Shown here: in pieces, positions 31,087 to 39,656 of the stretch | Numbering within the stretch: position 1 is the stretch's first letter | Layout of the letters: each line of letters begins with the position of its first letter | Source: Acetobacter persici JCM 25330 | Lineage (GTDB): Bacteria; Pseudomonadota; Alphaproteobacteria; Acetobacterales; Acetobacteraceae | Direction of reading: 5' to 3' | Length of the DNA stretch: 64,000 bases | NCBI RefSeq assembly: GCF_000613905.1 | Contig: NZ_BAJW01000004.1 | Location: forward strand, 1-64,000 | Notes under the pieces: model-generated | Seen by the model: only the letters and a program-made list of their open reading frames with translations | Told to the model about the DNA's origin: nothing | The model's database searches: none | Program-made: the position numbers and the translations under genes

Positions 31087-32753
31087 TTAAAATTTGAATT
31101 CGAGCGTTTGCATGTAGAGCGCGCCCTCTTTGGCGCCGACAGTCCGCATCCCGCGTGAGAGCAGAATGCCTTCAATATCGTGCGTCCAGGCCCAGTGCGG
31201 CGCAAAGTTCCAGGAAAGCTGGGTGTAGGGCATGACGCCGGTAAACCCGCCATGCAGGTTGTCACGCCAGTTATAAATTTTACTGTTGCCGCCATAAACG
31301 GCGTCCTGCGTGCTGGCCCGCCAGAAGAACGGCACGTGCAGCTTCAGGTGCAGGGTCGGATGCATGGTAAAATTGGCAATCGGCCCGACACCAATCAGGT
31401 TTTGTGACGTCAGGGAAAGAGAGAGATCGTTATAATAAGGTAGCGGGACGAAAGGCGTTGCAAACGTGCCGACTGCGCCGCCCTGACTACGGTCAGACCC
31501 ACCGGAGAACAGGTCAGCCTGCACGCCAAAGCCCGGCTTGCCCGCCCAGTCCGCGCGCGTGTACGTTATGCTGCCATTCACCGCATAAGCGCGCACGGAG
31601 CGTGTGCTCTGGCTTGTTTTGGCCGGACGAAACTCCCCACCCTGAAAAATACCTGTCAGATTTGTAGAAAACGGACCGACATTCCCCCACAGGCGCAGCC
31701 CGACATTATCCCGGCGGGAAGAGCCTTTCTGCACACTCCCCTGTGCTGCGGCAGGGATGGAAGCCGGAGCGCCGCCATACAGGTATCCAAGGAAAAACAG
31801 ATCCGCAAACATCTGGCTTTTCTGGCCCATGAACTGAAAAGCGGGGAGTGCTGTGGACGTATAGGCACCATACAGGCGCGCATTATAATTTGTGCCGTCT
31901 GCAAAAACTTTTTGCGGCAGCTTGTTTGTTTGCATGAAGTCGAACAGATCGATCCTGAAGCGGTTCCACACGGCATATCCGCGGAAGCGTCCCATGTCTG
32001 CTGCACGTTTGTCAGGTCACGCGGGGACTGTAGGGAAACGGGTGCATCCAGAAAAATCTGTCGGCCGCCGATAACACCCATCTGCGCCCCAAGAAAGCGG
32101 CCTTTAACTTCCAGAATCCCTTGCTGGAGGTCCAGACTTTCGCGCTGGGCACCCGTCTGGTAGCCGTATGTGTTGGAGCCGCCTGCCACGCCATACAGGA
32201 ATTCCGCATAAGCCCGCACATGCTCTCCTAGATGCAGGTCTGCGCCATACTGGTTGCGGAGCAGAACACGGCTGGCATTTGTTTTGCCTGCCTGACCGAG
32301 CAGGGGCTGATTTTCAAAAATATACCGTAGCCGTTCTTCCCCGCTGAAGCTCATCCAGATACTGCCGCTATCATTGAGGCGGACGTATTTCAGGCGGTTG
32401 AACCAGTCGTTTTTCCGAATACTCTGAGGGGTACGGGCCAAAGGACTCCAGTCTTCCGTCCAGCGGGCCTGACCGTAGCCATTTACAACCCCAAACCCGG
32501 AAGCGGCACCGTTCCCGGCGTTAAAGATCTTCCAGTCGGTGTGATAGACCGCCCCTTTTAAAATGGCCTTCTTGTCTGGCAGAGGAAGCACCGGAACTGC
32601 GACAACGGGCGTCAGAGGCGTCACTGCGGCAGGAAGAGGCGTTTTCTGGGGTGCGGATTTCTGCTCTGCCGCCCATGCGGTGCCGCTTAGCGCGACACTC
32701 AGAACAAGGCTTCCACTCTTCCAGCTCTGGAAGCAGCGTAAAATACGTTTCAT
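31087..32753 (-). CDS. Alginate-export-family outer-membrane porin in the nitrate operon (frameshifted)
   Basis: A 555-residue beta-barrel after repair. The signal peptide is KSGSLVLSVALSGTAWA; the mature start is proline-rich. The body resembles the alginate_exp (AlgE-like) family: GEERLRYIFENQP, LLRNQYGADLHLGEHVRAYAE-like LHLGEHVRAYAEF, QQGILEVKG, and the C-terminal barrel strand ending QTLEFKF. The break is near 31992 (GGG where GGGG gives TWGRFRGYAVWN). It overlaps the narK stop by 4 bp and ends 16 bp before nirBD, so it is clearly co-transcribed; a role in nitrate/nitrite passage across the outer membrane is inferred from that. Confidence 0.82.
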
Positions 32754-33934
32754 TGCGCACGCTCCGTCCAGCGGGCGTGGCAGCCAGTGACGCACCCGCA
32801 CGCGACGAAACAGACAAGTGCAAAAATGAAAAAGCCGGGGCCGTAGGAACCCGTCGTCTGACGTGCGGCGCCAAGGGAGGAGGCGAGATAGAAGCCGCCC
32901 ACCCCGCCAGCCATGCCAACAAGACCCGTCAGAATACCGACCTGCTGCGGGAACCGGATCGGCACAAGCTGAAAGACCGCCCCGTTCCCCAGCCCCAACG
33001 TCACCATTCCCAGAAAGAAAGCGCCAAACGCCAGAAAGACAGAAGGGAGCCCCGTTGAGATCAGCAGGAAAATAAGCCCTGCTACCCCATAAATCAGCAT
33101 CAGCGCCTTTGTGCCGCCAATACGGTCCGCAAGAGCCCCGCCAACCGGACGGATGAAAGAACCGGCAAAAACCACAAAGGCGGTGCACGCCCCTGCGGTG
33201 GCCGGGGCCAGATGGTACTGATCATTGAAGTAGATAGTCAGAAAGGCCGCCAGACCGACAAACCCGCCGAACGTGACGCTGTAGAAGAACATCAAAGCCC
33301 AGCAGCCGCCCGATTTCAGGATCGGCCCCCATGAAGACAGGGACGGCATGGACGGACGGCTCGCCGGTTCCCGCGCCAGACACAAAAAGGCAATCAGCAC
33401 TGCAATCAGCGGCAGTGTTGCCAGCCCCAGAACATTCAGCCAGCCCACCATGGCAGCCAGACCGGGCGCGAACAGGGATGCCAGAGCCGTGCCGGAATTC
33501 CCGGCCCCCGCAATGCCCAGAGCCGTGCCCTGATAACGGGGCGGATACCAGACGGACGCAAGGGGCAGCGCGACAGCAAAGGAGGCGCCTGCAATACCCA
33601 GAACCAGAGCGACCCAGAACATGCTGAGATAGCTGTGTGGCGCCAGAAGCCATGTCAGCCACAGCCCAAGAATAACACTCACCTGCGCCGCAATGGCGAC
33701 GCGGCGTGGGCCAAACACATCCACCAGTGCTCCGGCAATCACCCGCAGGCCAGCACCAGCCAGGACAGGGGTTGCGACGAGCAGCCCCTTCTGTCCGGCG
33801 TTCAGATGCAGGTCATGCGCAATGGAAATCCCCAGCGGGCCGAGGAGCACCCAGACCATGAACGAAACATCAAAATAGAGAAATGCGGCAAGCAGAGTCG
33901 GTGCGTGACCGGCTTTAAGAAACCCTTTGTCCAC
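32750..33934 (-). CDS. MFS nitrate/nitrite transporter, NarK/NasA type
   Basis: A 394-residue 12-helix major facilitator. The N-terminus FLKAGHAPTLLAAFLYFD with SFMVWVLLGPLG and the two nitrate-signature regions (GIAGASFAVALPLASVWYPP and FLGMVTLGLGNGAVFQLVP) identify the NarK/NNP family. The GTG at 33934 follows GGAAG at suitable spacing; family members begin just before FLKAGHAP, which supports it. It is first in the operon, about 150 nt downstream of a predicted promoter, behind an ANTAR-type leader. It should import nitrate for assimilation. Confidence 0.9.
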   Translation of the reverse strand: MDKGFLKAGHAPTLLAAFLYFDVSFMVWVLLGPLGISIAHDLHLNAGQKGLLVATPVLAGAGLRVIAGALVDVFGPRRVAIAAQVSVILGLWLTWLLAPHSYLSMFWVALVLGIAGASFAVALPLASVWYPPRYQGTALGIAGAGNSGTALASLFAPGLAAMVGWLNVLGLATLPLIAVLIAFLCLAREPASRPSMPSLSSWGPILKSGGCWALMFFYSVTFGGFVGLAAFLTIYFNDQYHLAPATAGACTAFVVFAGSFIRPVGGALADRIGGTKALMLIYGVAGLIFLLISTGLPSVFLAFGAFFLGMVTLGLGNGAVFQLVPIRFPQQVGILTGLVGMAGGVGGFYLASSLGAARQTTGSYGPGFFIFALVCFVACGCVTGCHARWTERAQ

Positions 33935-34028
33935 AGAACGTCTTCCAGATGGTCCGTATTTTCTGCACGGAAAACCATCGCTCTCTGAGCCAGCGAACCG
34001 CCATTGATCCGCCCTGTGTGCCGCGTCT

Positions 34029-34044
34029 GCCTTAACAAGAAGGC
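34029..34044 (-). ncRNA. Second leader hairpin, six-base loop
   Basis: On the minus strand GCCTT and AAGGC pair around CTTGTT. The loop has six bases and G at position 4, but C at position 1 where ANTAR targets have A. It lies 5 bp downstream of the stronger hairpin and could be the second half of the paired ANTAR motif. Confidence 0.4.
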
Positions 34045-34049
34045 GCCTG

Positions 34050-34077
34050 TTCTTTCCGCCGCCGTTGACGGAAAGAA
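34050..34077 (-). promoter_or_regulatory. ANTAR (NasT) target hairpin in nitrate operon leader
   Basis: The minus-strand RNA forms an 11-bp stem (TTCTTTCCGTC with GGCGGAAAGAA, one G-U pair) closed by the hexaloop AACGGC. A at loop position 1 and G at position 4 are the invariant bases described for ANTAR-protein targets. It lies within the first bases of the predicted transcript and 116 nt before the narK start, and the operon itself encodes NasT. I could not find a convincing intrinsic terminator after it. Confidence 0.6.
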
Positions 34078-34082
34078 GAATG

Positions 34083-34132
34083 TCCTGAAACAGTAAGGCC
34101 GGAATAATCCGATGTCAAAATGATTTTCAGGA
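34083..34132. promoter_or_regulatory. Inverted repeat flanking the nitrate operon promoter
   Basis: TCCTGAAA at 34083-34090 and TTTCAGGA at 34125-34132 are perfect inverse copies whose centres are 42 bp apart, about four helical turns, bracketing the promoter. A regulator bound to both could loop the promoter; the regulator is unknown. Confidence 0.4.
34090..34118 (-). promoter_or_regulatory. Sigma-70-type promoter of the nitrate operon
   Basis: On the minus strand TTGACA (34113-34118) and TACTGT (34090-34095) are separated by exactly 17 bp. The predicted transcript would begin near 34083, placing the ANTAR hairpin at its 5' end. Confidence 0.6.
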
Positions 34133-34184
34133 ATAAATGGATTTTTAGCCTCACTATTTACAGTGGACTATAGACGATCAGGCT

Positions 34185-34233
34185 TTCCCGCTTCCCGCTT
34201 CCCGCTTCCCGCTTCCCGCTTCCCGCTTCCCGC
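34185..34233. repeat. Heptanucleotide tandem repeat, seven copies of TTCCCGC
   Basis: Seven exact head-to-tail copies of TTCCCGC fill 49 bp, upstream of the nitrate operon promoter and downstream of scfR. Seven is not a multiple of three and the repeat is not within a recognised gene. Copy number is likely to vary by slipped-strand mispairing. Confidence 0.9.
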
Positions 34234-34363
34234 TCTGCGCGAATGGCGTACTTGTTTGTTTTGGCGGAACGCATGCTGTCTGCGGGGAACGTATTGTCAG
34301 CACAGAGGGGGGCGACGCTTTCATAACGGGGTTCGCCCCACCACGCGTAATTCACGACGAATA

Positions 34364-35775
34364 CTATTCTGGATAAGCGCGATACGGCACAACGCCGCGG
34401 GCATCGCTGCCGGTATCAAGCAAACGGCCTGAAAGTGGGAGAGACCGGTGGCTGCAATTATCCCGGCTACAGGCCCGGCACCCCGGACCAATGGGAATAA
34501 CCAGACTATGGTCGCTCAGATCCAATCCGTCCGCATATACTGTTTGCGTGGCATCCTGAATATGACACCCAAGGACAATGGCGCTCTGCCGGGGTCTGTC
34601 TGTGTAATTACGCCCCTCGTGGGAGACGGTTCTGGCGACGTTCAGGTAAATTGTATTATCAGTCGTTTCTGAAAGTTGTACCTGCACCTGTCCGGGCGTG
34701 GCGAAAGCACGGAAAATATTCCATAACGGGCACGGTCCGCCAAAGCGCGCTTGTGAAAAACGATTAGCAGAAAAGCTTTTTAAAATATTTCCTGCGATAT
34801 CAAGTTTGAGGAAGTAAAAAGGAATACCTTCCATGCCGGGGCGTTGCAGGGTGCTCAGGCGATGGCTGACCTGCTCAAAGCTGACGCCAAAGTGCCTGCG
34901 GATACGTTCTACATCATACCGCATGGTCTGGGCAGTTTTCAGAAAGTTCTCGTAAGGAAGCAGAAGCGCACCAGCAAAGTAATTACCCAGATAAACCCGC
35001 GCGAGTTGAAAGGAGTTTTTATTTTTTGGTGCCGAGCGTTTTAAAATTCTGGTTATCAGTTTGTCATAGTTTAATTGCCCGATAATCTGAGCCAGATAAA
35101 AGATGCGACTTTCCTGCGTCTGGTTATAAGGCAGCATGATTGTGCTGCGCTGTCTGTTTATGCGCCAGACCAGACCTTCCTGCTCCATTTCCGTGTCCTG
35201 CACGATGTGTAAGCCATGCTGTTCCTGCAGGAATGCGGCCAGAACGGGTTCAAGGTTGTCTTTGTTTTCAGGAAGGTTTTGATAAAAATTTTCGGCAGCG
35301 CAATCAAGTTCATGAAAATAGTTTTGTTTTTCCTGCACCCAGTTTCCAACCTCTTCATAAGGTTCGAGCGGTGCTGTATCCGGCAAGGAGGACGCTGCCT
35401 CTGTTGTTCAAATATATAGGCGCGATAGAGCGTTAAAAAAGCATCACACAGAGCCGGTGCCTGTCTGGCAGCTTCAGCCATATGCGTCATGGTGAGAGAG
35501 ACGTCTTTGAAAACAGGGTCTCCCATCGTCTCGCGCAGCGCCTGAAGCCTGTGCGCCTCGCGCGTGTCGTTAAACCACGCGGGCGTCAGGGCATACTGCT
35601 CACAAATCAGGTGCAGCAGGCGGTCAGGCAGGGGCCGATGGTTACGCTCCAGCTGGTTGAGGTAGCTGAGCGATATGCCAAGTAGTGAGGCAAGCGTCTG
35701 CTGGGTCAGATTGTCGCGCTTGCGCAGTTCACGCAAACGCTGGCCAGCAAAAAGTTTCGTGCGGGTTACCGGCAT
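34364..35775 (-). CDS. scfR: Short-chain fatty acyl-CoA regulator, ScfR/RamB family (frameshifted)
   Basis: A 470-residue transcription factor after repair, the normal family size. The N-terminus is an XRE-type helix-turn-helix (RLRELRKRDNLTQQTLASLL, SLSYLNQLER), the centre an IrrE/ImmA-like domain (FYLAQIIGQLNYDKLITR, NYFAGALLLPYENFL), and the end the DUF2083-type region with CRACSRDNCSHR, a Cys-rich cluster. Family members sense propionyl-CoA or related acyl-CoA and control prp genes. The break is near 35386 in CAAGGAGG on the plus strand. The ATG at 35775 faces prpD, 130 bp away, with a triple repeat between them. Confidence 0.88.
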
Positions 35776-35783
35776 CACGAAAC

Positions 35784-35810
35784 TTCGCAAACTTCGCAAG
35801 TTCTGCAAAT
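35784..35810. promoter_or_regulatory. Three 9-bp direct repeats, candidate ScfR operator
   Basis: TTCGCAAAC, TTCGCAAGT and TCTGCAAAT follow each other, so a GCAA core recurs every 9 bp (35787, 35796, 35805). The middle unit also forms the palindrome AACTTCGCAAGTT. The array starts 9 bp upstream of the scfR ATG. GCAA-containing sites are known for related propionate regulators, but the spacing differs. Confidence 0.5.
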
Positions 35811-35905
35811 TCCTTCGCTTCTTTCCACTCTTATCTCTCTCCTGATTTTTGTTTTTGTTTGTCAGATTGCGTGTGTGTTCAGAGGCAAGATCAGGAATTT
35901 AAAAC

Positions 35906-37467
35906 ATGCAGTACCATGATGTTCGAGTGCACCCGGAAACTGAACGTCTGCCCCGCTCCGGGCAGCTCGCATGGAAGATAGCACAGGTCGCGGCTGACCC
36001 TGTTCCTGTTGACATTGAAGTTACGGAAATGGTTGTCAACCGGTTGATTGATAACGCTTCCGTGGCTGTTGCCTCCCTTAACCGCCATTCTGTTGTGAGC
36101 GCACGGGCTGAGGCTCTGGCTCATCGGCGCCCCGACGGGGCAACGCTGTTTGGCATGGGGCCGGATATCCGGGTGCATGCCGAATGGGCTGCATGGGCAA
36201 ATGGCACGGCGGTGCGTGAGCTTGACTATCATGACACATTTCTGGCTGCCGAATACTCGCATCCGGGCGATAATCTGCCCGGTATTCTGGCGGTGGCCCA
36301 GCAGTGCCACCGCAGCGGCGCAGATTTTATCCGTGGCGCGGCCACGGGGTATGAAATTCAGATAGATCTGGCGCGCGCCATCTGCCTGCACAAGCACAAG
36401 ATTGATCATGTCGCCCATCTCGGGCCATCCGTTGCCGCAGGCATCGGTACCCTGCTGCGTCTGCCGCCAGCAGTCATTTATCAGGCTATCGGGCAGGCCC
36501 TGCATGTAACGACCGCCACCCGGCAAAGCCGTAAAGGCGAGATTTCCTCATGGAAAGCCTACGCCCCGGCTCATGCTGGCAAAATGGCGGTCGAAGCTGT
36601 GGACCGTGCATGATGGGGGAAACGGCTCCGGCTCCGATTTATGAAGGAGAAGATGGGGTTATCGCGTGGATGCTGGATGGGAAAAACGCGCAGTATCACG
36701 TGCCGCTTCCGGCACAGGGTGAAGCCAAACGCGCCATTCTGTCGTCTTTCACCAAAGAGCATTCCGCGGAATATCAGAGTCAGGCGCTGATCGACCTCGC
36801 CTTTAAAATGGGGCGGAAAATTTCTGACTGGGACGCGGTAGAGGATATCCTCATTGAGACCAGCCACCATACGCATTACGTGATTGGCACAGGCGCGAAT
36901 GACCCGCAAAAGTTTGACCCGCATGCCTCGCGTGAAACACTGGATCATTCGATCATGTATATCGTTGCCGTCGCCTTGCAGGATGGGGCATGGCACCATG
37001 AACGCTCTTACGCCCCCGAGCGGGCGCGGCGTGAGGATACTGTTCGGCTCTGGCGCAAAATTCATACGGTGGAAAAGCCTGAATGGACTGAACGCTACCA
37101 TGATGCCAACCCCGACCGTAAGGCCTTTGGGGGGCGGATTATCATCCGTATGAAAGACGGCTCCGTTCTGGAAGACGAACTGGCTGTTGCCAATGCCCAT
37201 ACGCTCGGCGCAACGCCCTGGCAGCGCACGGATTATATCCGGAAATTCCGCACACTGTCTGAAGGAATTGTTCCTCAGGAAGAAGTCAGGCGGTTTCTGG
37301 ATGTTGTTCAGAAGTTGCCTCAGTTGCAGGCGGGAGAATTGCACATGCTGGAACTTCAGTTACCGGCAGCTTCACTCCAGCAAAGCAAAGCTGAAGGCAT
37401 CTTCAATTTTGGTCAGTCCCGAACCGAGGTAGACGTCCCCAAACCCTCTGCCGTTCTGGCGTCCTAG
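35906..37467 (+). CDS. prpD: 2-methylcitrate dehydratase (frameshifted)
   Basis: MmgE/PrpD-family enzyme that dehydrates 2-methylcitrate in propionate breakdown; 520 residues after repair. Landmarks are [22 protein letters not shown] split as [17 protein letters not shown] and [41 protein letters not shown] and the C-terminal [18 protein letters not shown]. The break near 36612 (GCATGATG) is cured by GCAATGATG, giving [16 protein letters not shown]. The start follows AGGAATTTAAAAC. It opens the prpD-prpC-prpB-acs operon divergent from scfR. Confidence 0.93.
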
Positions 37468-37509
37468 AGCGTCGCCTTATCCATATGCCTTGCAGACAGG
37501 ATAAAAATC

Positions 37510-38676
37510 ATGACAACACATCTGCACAGAAAGCCCAAAAAATCAGTTGCCCTGTCCGGCACGGTTGCGGGCAATACGGCTCTCAGCACTGTAGGCCACA
37601 GCGGGAATGATCTTCATTATCGTGGATACGATATTAAAGATCTTGCCAAGAATTGCATGTTTGAAGAAGTGGCGCATCTGCTGATTTATGGCTATCTGCC
37701 AAATTCGCATGAACTGGCCTCCTATCAGCAGCATTTGATGCGGCTGCGCGAGATTGCGGCACTTGTCAAAAATGGTCTGGAATGTCTGCCTGCCGCCTCT
37801 CATCCGATGGATGTGATGCGTACCGCAGTGTCCTTGCTGGGGTGTGCCCTGCCGGAGCGGAGCGATTGCCCGGTGGCAGGCACGCGCGAGATTGCGGACA
37901 GGCTGGTCGCCTCTCTTGGGTCCATGCTGCTCTACTGGTATCATTTTTCCACGCATGGTCGCAGAATAGAGACCTTTACGCAGGATGAGACTGTTGGCGG
38001 GCATTTCCTGCATCTTTTGCATGGAGAAAAGGTGCCGGATGCGTGGGTGCAGGCGATGCATACCTCCCTTATTCTCTATGCCGAGCATGAATTTAATGCT
38101 TCCACCTTTACGGCGCGTGTGGTCGCAGGGACAGGGTCGGACGTTTATTCTGCGGTCGGCGCTGCCATAGGTGCGCTGCGTGGCCCGAAACATGGCGGTG
38201 CGAATGAGGTGGCGCTGGATATTCAGCAGCGGTACCATACAGCGGACGATGCTGAGGCTGACATCTGCCGCCGTCTGGAAAACCGCGAAGTCATTATTGG
38301 CTTTGGGCACCCTGTTTATACAGTTGCTGACCCACGCAACGAAATTATTAAAGAAACAGCGCACGCTCTGGCACGCCGTAATGGTACCATGCGGCTTTAT
38401 AACGTAGCCGAGCGCATTGAGCGCGTTATGGGGGACAAGAAAAACATGTTCCCCAATCTGGATTGGTTCAGTGCGGTTTCTTATCAGGCTATGGGTGTTC
38501 CAACGTCCATGTTTACACCTCTGTTTGTCATCTCCCGTGTGACAGGGTGGTGCGCGCATATCATTGAACAGCGGGAAGATGGCAAGATTATTCGCCCTTC
38601 TGCCAATTACACAGGGCCAGACAACCGTCCTTTTGTCTCGATCCGTGAACGCGATGGACTGGAGAATGCAGCATGA
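37510..38676 (+). CDS. prpC: 2-methylcitrate synthase
   Basis: A 388-residue citrate-synthase-family enzyme that condenses propionyl-CoA with oxaloacetate. The active-site His and Asp regions are visible ([32 protein letters not shown], and RPSANYTGP with the C-terminal Arg). The short N-terminus and [20 protein letters not shown] beginning are typical of type II PrpC. It follows prpD by 42 bp and overlaps prpB by 4 bp. Some PrpC enzymes also accept acetyl-CoA, so limited citrate synthase activity is possible. Frame intact. Confidence 0.95.
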   Translation: MTTHLHRKPKKSVALSGTVAGNTALSTVGHSGNDLHYRGYDIKDLAKNCMFEEVAHLLIYGYLPNSHELASYQQHLMRLREIAALVKNGLECLPAASHPMDVMRTAVSLLGCALPERSDCPVAGTREIADRLVASLGSMLLYWYHFSTHGRRIETFTQDETVGGHFLHLLHGEKVPDAWVQAMHTSLILYAEHEFNASTFTARVVAGTGSDVYSAVGAAIGALRGPKHGGANEVALDIQQRYHTADDAEADICRRLENREVIIGFGHPVYTVADPRNEIIKETAHALARRNGTMRLYNVAERIERVMGDKKNMFPNLDWFSAVSYQAMGVPTSMFTPLFVISRVTGWCAHIIEQREDGKIIRPSANYTGPDNRPFVSIRERDGLENAA

Positions 38677-39611
38677 TATACCTCTCAGGAAACGATGCAC
38701 CGGCATTGCCCGCAGGAACGCGCTTTCGTACCCTGCTGGATGGAAAAGACATTATGCGCATTCCGGGGGCACATAACGGGCAGGCCGCCTTGCAGGCGAA
38801 AGATGCAGGGTTTGAATCCCTCTATCTGTCTGGTGCGGCAATGTCGGCCAGCATGGGGCTGCCAGATCTTGGTATCATCACGATAGAAGATGTCTGCTTC
38901 TTTATTCGTCAGATTACGCGTGCATCCGGTCTGCCGCTTCTGGTGGATGGGGATACCGGCTATGGTGAAACCCTGAATGTCATGCACATGGTACGCGCAT
39001 TTGAGGATGCCGGTGCCGCCGCCGTACATATTGAAGACCAGATTCTGCCTAAAAAATGCGGCCATCTGAACGATAAGAAGCTGGCGACTCCTTATGAGAT
39101 GGCTCAGAAAGTCGCCGCAGCCGTCAAGGCACGGCGCAAAATGGTGATTGTCGCCAGAACAGACGCCGCAGGGTCTGAAGGGCTGGAGGGGGCTGTCGCC
39201 CGGGCCAGACTCTACAGAGAAGCCGGGGCAGACGCTATTTTTCCGGAAGCACTGACCTCTGAAGAGATGTTCCGTGAATTTGCGCGGCGTCTGCCTGATG
39301 TGCCTCTTCTGGCGAATATGACCGAGTTCGGTCGTTCTCCGTTTTTTACGGCCGAGCAGTTTCAGGCCATGGGCTACCGTATGGTGATATGGCCAGTCAG
39401 TTCCCTGCGTGTTGCGAATAAAGCGCAGGCTGACCTGTACCGTACACTGGCGCAAAAAGGCAGCACGCAGGAGCTTCTGCCAAAAATGCAAACGCGTGAA
39501 GAGCTCTACAAAACAATTCGGTACTATGATTACGAGGCACTGGACCAGAGTATTGTTGCGACAGTGCTGCCCAGCGTCATTCCCAAAAAACAGAGCTGTC
39601 ACGCCGCCTGA
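38673..39611 (+). CDS. prpB: 2-methylisocitrate lyase
   Basis: A 312-residue lyase of the isocitrate lyase/PEP mutase superfamily that splits 2-methylisocitrate to pyruvate and succinate. The catalytic loop KKCGH is present in [15 protein letters not shown], as are the metal-binding DGDTGYGE and HIEDQ segments and the NMTEFGRSP loop. The ATG overlaps the prpC stop by 4 bp. The length and frame are normal. This completes the methylcitrate cycle steps encoded here. Confidence 0.95.
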   Translation: MIYLSGNDAPALPAGTRFRTLLDGKDIMRIPGAHNGQAALQAKDAGFESLYLSGAAMSASMGLPDLGIITIEDVCFFIRQITRASGLPLLVDGDTGYGETLNVMHMVRAFEDAGAAAVHIEDQILPKKCGHLNDKKLATPYEMAQKVAAAVKARRKMVIVARTDAAGSEGLEGAVARARLYREAGADAIFPEALTSEEMFREFARRLPDVPLLANMTEFGRSPFFTAEQFQAMGYRMVIWPVSSLRVANKAQADLYRTLAQKGSTQELLPKMQTREELYKTIRYYDYEALDQSIVATVLPSVIPKKQSCHAA

Positions 39612-39656
39612 TCTTCCGTCTGCCGGACAAAATAAAACAACAATAGAGCGAAAGCC

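Larger units (their letters stand above)
33935..34363. other. Nitrate operon leader and upstream region
   Basis: This 429-bp gap between narK and scfR holds no gene. It contains, from right to left, a heptamer tandem repeat, an inverted repeat, a promoter and two RNA hairpins, listed separately. The open frames across it are products of the tandem repeat and of shifted narK sequence. Confidence 0.7.

Noticed and set aside
34185-34233. Possible CRISPR array
   Set aside because: The units are 7 bp with no spacers, so this is a simple tandem repeat.
34158-34355. A short minus-strand frame with SGKREAG repeats
   Set aside because: The repeat amino acids arise only from the TTCCCGC tandem DNA repeat; no ribosome site or family supports a protein.
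37543-38706. A 387-codon minus-strand open frame opposite prpC
   Set aside because: prpC has complete citrate synthase motifs in the plus strand; the antisense frame has no recognisable features.
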